Source of the DNA: Hypsibius dujardini | Lineage: Eukaryota; Tardigrada; Eutardigrada; Parachela; Hypsibiidae | NCBI GenBank assembly: GCA_001579985.1 | Contig: LRSR01005459.1 | Coordinates: forward strand, 1-23,533 | Reading direction: 5' to 3' | Length of the DNA stretch: 23,533 bases | Shown: positions 10,066 to 17,641 of the stretch, piece by piece | Layout: each line of letters begins with the position of its first letter | Numbering within the stretch: position 1 is the first letter of the stretch | Notes under the pieces: model-generated | What the model was told of the DNA's origin: nothing | Databases searched by the model: none | Seen by the model: the letters and a program-made list of their open reading frames with translations, nothing else | Translations under genes and position numbers: made by a program

Positions 10066-10179
10066 GGTCTAAAAAGCAGCACCAATTGGTCACGACAGTA
10101 CAGTACTTTGTAAAGTGGTCGCACGACGCAGCGTCATCCCCAGGGTCCCACAACGAGCCATTCTATTTTTCAGGGGTCT

Positions 10180-10201
10180 AGATTTTTCGACCGAAAAATC
10201 T
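10180..10201. repeat. Small hairpin
   Basis: AGATTTTTC at 10180-10188 and GAAAAATCT at 10193-10201 form a perfect 9-bp stem with a 4-nt loop. Significance unknown. Confidence 0.6.
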
Positions 10202-10324
10202 GCTTTTGAAATTAGAATAGTACAGAAAAATTACAAGTGATTATCTGGGAAGTTCGGACGCAGTCAGGAGTGGAGCAAAATATATTTGGACTTCGAACTT
10301 TGGATTGGGGGAATCGAAGCATAA

Positions 10325-10550
10325 AAAGCCGAGAACTGCTGTACAAAGTCGCGAACCGTGGACAGATCGCGAACAATGGTAGAACAATCTCGAACATCAG
10401 TGACAACATTGCGAACAGCTGTGAAAAGGGTGCGAATTGTGCCCAGATAGCGAACAGTTGTAAATAAGTTCCGGACAATTGTGGGAAAATTACGAACAAC
10501 TGTACAAACTCGCGAACAATTAGACAAAGAAGCCGAACTAAGCACACAGA
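10325..10550. repeat. Degenerate 20-21-bp tandem repeat
   Basis: About a dozen diverged units share the core GCGAACAATTGTACAAA. On the minus strand the array stays open and reads as a loose heptad-like repeat, TxVRNxx. It lies just upstream of RRP15. Confidence 0.7.
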
Positions 10551-10617
10551 ACGAGATTTCGTCATCCTTTCCTCAAACGTTATTTCATTTTTTTCTCGCA
10601 GTTGTTGCTCCCAAAAA

Positions 10618-12425
10618 ATGGCGGATATTGAAGTGGAAAAGCCTGCAGCAGCGACGGGTGGGTTTTCCGATGCCATCTCGCGAATCCTCAGTCACACTGG
10701 TGTGCCGAGGCCGAAGCGGATTAAGCGAGAGAAAGCGGAGGAGCCGGAGGAAAAGCCTATTATTTCAGACCTTTCCACTACACAGCCGGGCAATCTGGAT
10801 GGGAACGACGGGGATGTTGTGGAAATTAAACCCACAATAAAGAAATCGACCCTTCGAGGGCGGCATCTTTCGGTAAACTGCCTTGGAAGAGAAAATATTG
10901 GAAGATGTATTGCGATTGTGTTGGTTGATTGGTTGATTAGCTGCATTGTTGTTGATTTGATTGATCTTATTGTGTGTTTGACTGGTTCGTTGATTGATTG
11001 GTTGATTAGCTGCATTGTTGTTGATTTGATTGATCTTATTGTGTGTTTGACTGCTTCGTTGATTGATTGGTTGATTGGCTGCATTGTTGTTGATTTGATT
11101 GATCTTATTGTGGGTTTGATTGCTTCGTTGATTGATGTGGTTTGCCGCCGGTTCGTTTTGAAAAACAGCAATAAAGCCAAGTAACATTAAAAAAAAATTT
11201 GAGCAGCTTGTTGAACGCAGTTTTTTTGTTCCATTGACGCGTTTTAGTATTTAAAGACAATAATCAAAACGAAATTAAAAGTAATTATTTTATTTTATTT
11301 TGAGGATCTGTTTAATGTTCTTCTTTGCTTGATTTGTTGATTGATTATCATCTGAGTCTTTATTTTGCAGAAGCAGGAACGTGATCCGTGGCATGTCCTG
11401 CCAGATGTCACGGAACGTGAGCGAGAGCGGAAGCTCACAAAGATCGCCACAAAGTACGTTGCTTCGGCGTTGCTGAAATTTTCCGGAAAAAGTGTGATCA
11501 AAAAATCTCATTTATTTTTTTAAAAGAATCTGTCAGCTAAAAGGGTTCCGATAAATTATGGTCGATAAAATAATATTCCGACTTTTTTAAGTTCAAGGAA
11601 ATAAACCCTAATGTTATGATGAATTTCAATAACATTCAAATGAATGATTGGAATTATGAAAAAAAAGCCAATTCCTACCGATTGATTGATTGATTGATTG
11701 ATTAAAATTATTTAAAAAACTAGTTCCTATTGATTGATCGAGTGATTGATTGATTGATTTGTCAGAAGTTATTCTTGATGTTTCCTATTAAATTATCTAT
11801 ATTTCAGGGGTGTGGTGCAGTTATTCAACGCCGTGAGGGCACAGCAAAGTTCGCTGGAGGAGAAATTGGAGGAAGCCGGTCCGTCCTTTCGGAAGAGCGA
11901 GCAAGCCCTCAAGAGTGTTTCAAAAGGCGACTTCCTCGATCTCCTTAAAAATCCCTCCGGTTCGGTCAAAATCCGACGCGCCGCAGTAAGAATCATCCGT
12001 TATCTTTTCTTTCTTTATACTTTCCCATTCATTCTGAGAAGGATAGTGTTTGTTGTTTAAATATTATACTCTAATAATTGTCCCATTTAAATGTCGATTT
12101 GTATTTAAATAAAATTTGAATACATTTTAACACAAATAAATAATTATAAATAATGCGCCGTTTCTTTAGACCAGTTGAATAAATTTTAATAAATTTATAG
12201 CTTCTTTCAGCATTATTAAAGCAGGCTTCAAACTGTGCTTTGCAGACGGCGTCAGACGATTACGGTGAGGCGGAAGAGCCGAAGCGGTGGGAAGTTCTCG
12301 ACGACGAGTATATGACAAGGAAAAGGACTGGTGAGGACAGCTCGGACGAAGATGACCGCGATGGCAATGCCGGCGGTTACGACGCGGAATCGGACAGTGG
12401 CGCTTCGTTGGAGGAGGTGTTTTAG
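10618..12425 (+). CDS. RRP15: RRP15-like ribosomal RNA processing protein
   Basis: Exons are 10618-10872, 11371-11453, 11808-11985 and 12246-12425, all in phase, giving 231 aa. RRP15 proteins are nucleolar factors for pre-60S assembly and pre-rRNA processing. The family core spans exons 2-4: RERERKLTKIATKGVVQLFN (about residues 98-117), then AVRAQQSSLEEKLEEA, then KGDFLDLL. It is followed by WEVLDDEYM and an acidic Asp/Glu/Ser tail (about 197-231). Exon 1 encodes a basic, Lys-rich N-terminus with PRPKRIKREK, a possible nuclear localisation signal. The ATG 10618 context is good (AAAATGG). Intron 1 contains a 69-bp satellite and stays open in frame past the donor. An AATAAA is at 12683-12688. 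Identification is from remembered family sequence. Confidence 0.88.
10873..11370 (+). other. RRP15 intron 1
   Basis: Donor GTAAAC and acceptor TTTTGCAG. The first 260 bp are a GATT-containing 69-bp tandem repeat; the rest is AT-rich. The RRP15 frame remains open from the donor to 11184. Confidence 0.8.
10921..11135. repeat. 69-bp tandem repeat, about three copies
   Basis: Anchored by GATTAGCTGCATTG at 10935 and 11004 and GATTGGCTGCATTG at 11073. The spacing is exactly 69 bp, and the copies differ at only a few sites. Each unit contains several GATT blocks. Confidence 0.88.
11678..11760. repeat. GATT tetranucleotide array in RRP15 intron 2
   Basis: Two (GATT)n runs near 11681-11704 and 11731-11758, inside intron 11454-11807. 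Confidence 0.85.
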
Positions 12426-12722
12426 TTTACGTGTAAATCATACAGCTCTGTTGAGGTTACTTTGAAGGTCGTTGTTTTGGTTCTGGTGGGCCGTGTGGGA
12501 CAACCGCACATTTGATTTGTTTAGTTGTTGATTGATTTATTGGCTGACAGAAAAATGCACTGCGCTTTCCTTTCGCGGCGTGTACGTCATAGGCGATAGA
12601 ATGATCACAACAAATGAATTCAATCATATTGACAACGAAATCGTAAAGAAACTGCAATATAGTGCAGGGGATAGCTCTCGAAAATAAAAAACGACAGGAA
12701 ATGCTTAAGATGTGCAGTAATG

Positions 12723-12751
12723 TGACTTAAGTCAATCAAAGCTTGATTGAC
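12723..12751. repeat. Overlapping palindromes
   Basis: TGACTTAAGTCA (12723-12734) is a perfect 12-bp palindrome. GTCAATCAA (12731-12739) pairs with TTGATTGAC (12743-12751) over a 3-nt loop. The GATT content suggests origin from the local repeat family. Confidence 0.6.
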
Positions 12752-13012
12752 ACGTTTTACCCCTATGGCCAACCAGAACCCAAACAACGACCCTCAAGGT
12801 AACCTCAGCGCAGCTGTACACGGCATGTTAAAAGGACTGAGGCTTCGGCAGAGAATTCAATTTCATGGTAGAATCGGGTTTTCTCTTGTGAGTGAGAAAA
12901 GTTAATTTAAAAGTTGAATTATTAACACTTTTTTGAACCGACGGATGACCTCTGGAAATAAGGGAGGTCAGTGAGAGAAAAAAGATTCAACTTAAATTAT
13001 GCATTTTCAATT

Positions 13013-13068
13013 GCGCAGTGCGCAATGCACATCTACGGGGAAAAACAATGCACAGTGCACAACGCACA
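13013..13068. promoter_or_regulatory. GCRCARYGCRCA motif cluster upstream of MTERF3
   Basis: Four overlapping matches at 13013, 13020, 13050 and 13057, ending about 125 bp before the chosen MTERF3 start codon. Half-sites resemble those of the NRF-1 consensus (GCGCATGCGC) with one extra base between them. Function is inferred only. Confidence 0.45.
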
Positions 13069-13193
13069 CTGCACAGCGACCTGCAACAACAGCAAAAAAA
13101 CCAAAACACTTCTTCCCCGAAACTTTTTCCCACCTGTTCTATCACACCCGAACGGCGATAAATTTCACGCTACAATCCCTGCCCCACCGTGAA

Positions 13194-15255
13194 ATGGCAT
13201 CCGCGAGGCTGATGCGGAGTTTCGCGTTGCTGGAGAATTTTATCAGTTGCCGCAACAGAATTCCCATCTGCACCACATGCGCACGCCGGAATCTCTCCTC
13301 CCGAACGTTTTCCCACTTCCCGCTCATTTCGAGGAGCAGAACAACGTTGATGCCGCAAGCTGCAGCGCGATTTTCGTCAACAAAACCGGCTGAAAAGTCC
13401 GAGCACAATGAGGAAAATTCTGCGAGCTCTTCGAGATCGGCGAAGTCTTCCAACCACGGCAAGGGTGTGCCGTACTCGGTGGTGGATGCAGAAAACGACA
13501 TGGATTACTTCAAAGAAGTCACACGTCAGACCAGTTATTCCGGTAAAATTTTGGGCTGTAATTTGTTCTAGTCGTTTAGTGAATGGCAAAAATAAACGAC
13601 GGTTGTTAGTCGGTTGATTGATTGATTAGTGTGCTGTGGACTGTTGTATTGAAAAGGCTTATGTAATCAATGAGTTGATTCATTGATTTTGATTGCTCAA
13701 CAAATTTCCCCAGATTCGGCGAAAAACCGCGTCAATTGGAATCAGTTTGTCGATCCGGACCAGCCGGATCCGCGGGACGAGCTGAAGCTCCGCTCAAGCG
13801 AAGACCGCTTCGGTCCGACCACCAATCCATTGATGTCTTCGGACAAGCCCCGCACCGGCAAGGCCATCCGGATACAGATAGAAAAAGGTAGCCTTTGAAC
13901 TTTTTGTTTAATATTTTTCCCAAAATCATTTACCTTCGTTCCAGATTCGACGCATCAGTTTGTGAATCCTGACAAGCCGACTCTGGAGGATCACGATCAG
14001 AATCTTCGCTCGCCGGAAGAGCGATCCGGTCCGTCCACCCACCCGCTGATGTATCCGAAGAAGCCGCGAACCGGCAAGGCCATCGAGACGCAGGAGGAGA
14101 TTGACGACGTCGACTGGAAGGCGCTGGAGAAGAACGACCCGGAGAACCGACCGTTTGAGCCGGTCCACGAGTCGGACCCCGAGCTGGCGGAGGTGCAGCC
14201 GGCGCTGCAGCCGTTCTCGCACAATTTGGCCGCCTACGCCAACGTTAACGAAAACGTGCAGAAGTTTGTCGACATGGGCGTGGAGGTGTGGAAGCTCGAC
14301 AAGGACCCAGAGATGTCGCAGCGCCTCATGACCGCCGAGTGGGATGTCAAAATTCAAGTACGTCCACTCACCCTCACTCACCCTTTCTCACCCTTTCTCA
14401 CCCTCACTCACCCTCACTCACCCTTTCTCACCCTCACTCACCCTCACTCACCCTTTCTCCCGAACAGGAAGGACTTACGACGCTTAGTCAGATATTTTGA
14501 CTCTTTAGTGTGTTCGATGGTTATTTGCATCACCTTTTTTTCTCCAACTATGTTGTCGGTTCTTATAGCCGTGGATCGACTGGCTGAAGGAGAACGCTCT
14601 CACCAACTACGACATCTCCGTCGTGCTGAGCAAACACCCTCGTATCCTCAAAGTCAGCATCAGCGACCTCCAGTCTGTCGCGGACTACTTCGCCTCCAAG
14701 AAGTTCCCTAAAGACGCCATCGGCCAGATCATCGCTCGCACCCCGCAGGTCTTCTCCTGGAGTGCGAAATACATTGACCGTCGGCTCGGGGCGCTTCAGA
14801 AAAAGTTCAAACTCAACGGAGATGAGATGCGCAGCATCATTATCGGCCAGCCCAAGCTGGTCGTCCTCCCCAGCCACCACTGGGACATTATCCGGCTGGC
14901 GCTGACCAACGAGCTCGGTTTCACCGTTGCCGAGGTCAAGACCCTCCTGCTCCAACGGCCGAAGATCTTCCGGCAAGAGAAGACCAGCATTATCGACCGC
15001 TTCGACTACCTCCACAATGTCTGCCACTTTCCGCACGCCGCCATCGTGCAGTTCCCCGGCGCGTTGGTGGTGCGCAAGCACGTCGTAAAGGAACGACATT
15101 TGTTTTTAAAATCCATCAGGAGGAATCAGTACGACCCCACGCGACCGGGATATGTCTCGCTGGAGGCGCTGGTCAGTGGGAGGGATGTGGAGTTCTGCAC
15201 GGAAGTCGCCAAGACCCCGGTGGAGGTCTTCAATGAGTTCACCAAGACGCTGTAG
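13194..15255 (+). CDS. MTERF3: Mitochondrial transcription termination factor 3-like (mTERF family)
   Basis: Exons are 13194-13542, 13714-13887, 13945-14357 and 14569-15255, all in phase, giving 540 aa; the human protein, from memory, is about 417 aa. mTERF proteins are superhelical helix-repeat proteins acting in mitochondria; MTERF3 affects mitochondrial transcription and ribosome assembly. ATG 13194 (GAAATGG) opens an Arg/Ser-rich, acid-poor presequence (RLMRSFALLENF, then CARRNLSSRTF) typical of mitochondrial import. Exon 4 carries the mTERF repeats, such as LSKHPRILKVSISDLQSVAD, IIARTPQVFSW and IIIGQPKLVVLP. It ends with KERHLFLKSI, QYDPTRPGYVSLEALVSG and VEVFNEFTKTL, which match the MTERF3 C-terminus. 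Exons 2 and 3 are related to each other (see findings). An in-frame ATG at 12999 would add 65 residues encoded by the repeat block, so I did not use it. Confidence 0.9.
14371..14460. repeat. 10-bp minisatellite in MTERF3 intron 3
   Basis: Nine exact-register 10-bp units of two types, A = CCCTCACTCA and B = CCCTTTCTCA, in the order A B B A A B A A B' (the last ends CTCC). Lies in intron 14358-14568. Confidence 0.92.
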
Positions 15256-15373
15256 TGTTGCGTGTTGTTGTTTGTCGCTCTCATACTTGTTGATTTGTTT
15301 TGCATTAGTCATTTCATGACTAACGGAAAGATAAAACAAAAAATGAAGCCTGAATTCGAAAGTCAGCTGAACT

Positions 15374-15409
15374 GCGCAGTGCACAATTCAACAATGTGCG
15401 CAATGCACA
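15374..15409. promoter_or_regulatory. Pair of GCRCARYGCRCA motifs
   Basis: GCGCAGTGCACA at 15374 and GCGCAATGCACA at 15398. The upstream flank GTCAGCTG is shared with the block near 17413, suggesting a dispersed repeat family. Because this site is between two gene ends, a promoter role is less obvious here. Confidence 0.35.
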
Positions 15410-15447
15410 TTTTCAATTGATTCCCTCGGTCCTCTTCCGCCTTTCGC

Positions 15448-15595
15448 GTGAAGGAATGGCGCCTTTTTGAAGTCGACCAGGACAGAAGGAAGCTCACGGG
15501 TTATGCCTCGCTGGAGAAGCTCGTCCGCGGACGGGATGCGAAGTCTTGCGCAGAGGTCGCCCAGACGCCAGTGGAGGTCCTCAACAGTTCGCTGT
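15448..15595 (+). pseudogene. Duplicated fragment of the MTERF3 3' end
   Basis: Read on the plus strand from 15448 this gives VKEWRLF, then LTGYASLEKLVRGRD and CAEVAQTPVEVLN. It aligns with VKERHLF, PGYVSLEALVSGRD and CTEVAKTPVEVFN at 15088-15240. The copy covers about the last 50 codons and diverges where FTKTL and the stop should be. The frame is uninterrupted and runs on to 15813 over the antisense of N6AMT1. No upstream mTERF repeats accompany it, so it is most likely a partial tandem duplication. Confidence 0.75.
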
Positions 15596-15660
15596 GTGTT
15601 TGTCCACTCCCTCAGCCTACTGAACTGCATTTCCATCTTCCAGGTTGTCTTCATGCTGGT

Positions 15661-17319
15661 TTAAGTTGGTGTGTCCTTTTGTTTACGAGTAAAACGAAGA
15701 ATATGCAGCAGCTCGTTCCGGCATCGCCGACTGAGGATAATATCTGTCTGAAGACCAAGGGCAGAGACCGTCGCTTGGATATCCTCTGTAAAAGAGCGAA
15801 ATCGTCAAATTAAATAATTGGAGTTTTGCGTAATATGACACAGAAAACGAACTGCAATATACGTGCAAGAGAATACATAGACACCTCTGTTAATCGGCAG
15901 GAATATCTTCACTTATAACGGCTATTAATCGATTGCTTGATTGAATAGTGGGCCGATTTCCTATTAATCGATTGCTTGATTGAATAGTGGATCCGATTTC
16001 CTATTAATCGATTGCTTGATTGAATAGTGGGTCCGATTTTGTGTCAGTCGATTAGTTGATTGAATAGTTGGTCCGATTTCTTGTTCATTCTTTCCCCTCC
16101 TGTTTATTTTTACTCCACATACCAATATTATTCTCTTTCAGCGCAACGCAATACATCGCTCCGTCGCGGGACAGCAGTTCCACGGCTTGAGGGAAGAATT
16201 TGTCTAGCACTTCCCGTCCGTTGACGCCGCCCGCCCAAGCTTTACTGGCAAGATCTCCCGTTTCGAGCTGGCGGAGAAGTTAAACCACGGTATGGTTGAG
16301 TATAAATAACCGTGAGGAATTCGCGCCGTCTCACCTCTTCCGTGGTGGTCACGACGTACGGCGGGTTGAACAGGATGAGATCAACGGTGCCGTGGGAGAC
16401 CGGAAGCAATCCGGTTGCCTATAAACAAGTGACTCATCAGGACTACTAAGTATACGCCAATGTTTTTTTATTGAATGAGATAAGTCCAGAAATGGATGTT
16501 TTAGGATGGTGAATTGAGAGTTTCTTACTAAATTTCCGAGAACGGTGTCGAAGACCGCCGACTTCCGATTAATGTTCCCGGCAAATGTGGCCTGTGTCGC
16601 CTGCACAGCGCTCGGATTAATGTCCACGCACCTAGAGGTGGAAAAAAAGGATCATCTGAATTTATTCAAAATGAGATGGAACAAGTCAACTATCCGGTTC
16701 AGATGTGTGAGTGGCCGTAAAGCGTCGATTGATTGATTGATGGTCACCCCGTGCTAGGCGTCGATTGATTGATTGATCACCACGTGCTTAAATCAAAATT
16801 AAATATCGATTAACATTTTTGAAGATCTTCAGTAAAGGTGTATTTTATGTTTCAACAAGCAAAGCGACTGATTTAAACTTACAGCATAAAGCATTCGGAA
16901 AGTCCATGAAGATTTTGGCAGATAAACGTGCTGATAATTCCAGAACCGCATCCAATTTCCAGGCAAATTGACGGTCTGAATTCCACCAATTTTTATAAAA
17001 ACTGACAAAAAGGAGCCAATAATTTTTTCACTTACTTCAGCTTCGTGATAAATTCCCAATTCAGTTCCAGTGCGTCCAAAAAGAGAAACGAGTCTTCCAC
17101 CGGCTCGTAGACACTTTCAAACCTACAAAAGAATGATTTTTCAAATGCAACAACGATCCCATCAATCAATCAACGCATACAACAGCGCCGGCTACAGACA
17201 AAGGTGTGCGTCAATCTATCAAGCCATTGAATGAACAAACTGAATGGTTGGCGTCGACTAATGACTACGGCTAACCGAGCTTCCGAAAGATGTCCAGTTC
17301 GAGGAGTGGAAAATGCCAT
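15661..17319 (-). CDS. N6AMT1: HemK-type methyltransferase N6AMT1 (HEMK2)
   Basis: Minus-strand exons are 17319-17276, 17122-17036, 16975-16883, 16631-16529, 16418-16335, 16267-16123 and 15785-15661, all in phase, giving 226 aa (human about 214, from memory). The enzyme is the SAM-dependent catalytic subunit that, with TRMT112, methylates the glutamine of the eRF1 GGQ motif; other substrates have been proposed. Motif I is LEIGCGSG (about 49-56), the acidic ribose-binding motif is VDINP (77-81), and the catalytic NPPY is at 127-130. Other family matches are FESVYEPVEDSFLFLDALE, AWAGGVNGREVLDKFFP and ALKENN. The start MAFSTPRTGHL fits the short N-terminus of the family. It is divergent from CCS, with 322 bp between start codons. 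The stop is TAA at 15663-15661. Confidence 0.95.
15922..16081. repeat. About 40-bp tandem repeat, four copies
   Basis: Lies in the last N6AMT1 intron (16122-15786). Units begin at about 15922, 15961, 16001 and 16040 and share TTGATTGAATAGTGG and TCCGATTT. The fourth copy is the most diverged. Confidence 0.85.
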
Positions 17320-17641
17320 GAAATGATGAACGTCGATGGAAAAGTTTGCCAAACTACAGAAGGAATCTCAACTTTCGAAGGAAGAAAAGTAACATTTTCG
17401 AATGCACGAAAAGTCAGCTGTTTTGTGCATGGCACATTGAATGCGCAACGCACACCAAATGTAGCGCAGCCTGCGCAACGCACACATGCAATTTGATTCC
17501 CATGTGATTTCCCATGACTGGCATATTTCCTCGAGCTTCAATAAATTCTTTGGTATCCGTGATTGTTGATGGGAAAAAGGAATAACGCCTGGAAGTCCGT
17601 TGCTATTTATTTGTGGGGATTTAATGGGGAATACGGGCAGT
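17320..17641. promoter_or_regulatory. Divergent promoter region, N6AMT1 / CCS
   Basis: The two start codons face away from each other across 322 bp, so this must serve both genes unless they have distant 5' exons. It contains two identical GCGCAACGCACA motifs 30 bp apart (17443-17454, 17473-17484). No TATA box is evident. Confidence 0.6.

Larger units (their letters stand above)
9918..10617. other. Divergent intergenic region, ACADS / RRP15
   Basis: This separates ACADS (minus) from RRP15 (plus) and presumably holds both promoters. It contains a perfect 19-bp inverted repeat (9999-10065), a smaller hairpin (10180-10201) and a degenerate 20-21-bp tandem repeat (about 10325-10550). A pyrimidine-rich acceptor (TTTCTCGCAG, ending 10600) stands 17 nt before the RRP15 ATG, suggesting a 5' UTR intron or a trans-splice acceptor. 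Confidence 0.6.
12426..13193. other. Intergenic region between RRP15 and MTERF3
   Basis: The region holds the RRP15 3' UTR (AATAAA 12683-12688), a palindrome cluster (12723-12751) and a block of the GCRCARYGCRCA motif (13013-13068) upstream of MTERF3. No extra coding exon is recognised. Confidence 0.6.
15256..15660. other. Convergent intergenic region, MTERF3 / N6AMT1
   Basis: Contains two copies of the GCRCARYGCRCA motif (15374-15385, 15398-15409) and a degenerate copy of the MTERF3 3' coding end (15448-15595). No canonical AATAAA is seen for either gene; GATAAA at 15330 is a possible variant for MTERF3. Confidence 0.6.

Noticed and set aside
10212-10676. Minus ORF of 154 aa upstream of RRP15
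   Set aside because: It crosses the degenerate 21-bp repeat and the RRP15 start. No recognisable protein; the open frame follows from the repeat period.
11678-11760. GATT arrays as telomeric or centromeric repeats
   Set aside because: They are short, interstitial and inside introns of ordinary genes.
12999-13193. Upstream in-frame ATG extending MTERF3 by 65 residues
   Set aside because: The added part is encoded by the GCRCARYGCRCA repeat block and is less plausible than ATG 13194, which begins a typical mitochondrial presequence.
13926-15099. Minus-strand ORFs of 151 and 178 aa opposite MTERF3
   Set aside because: They are antisense shadows of GC-rich exons with a clear mTERF translation.
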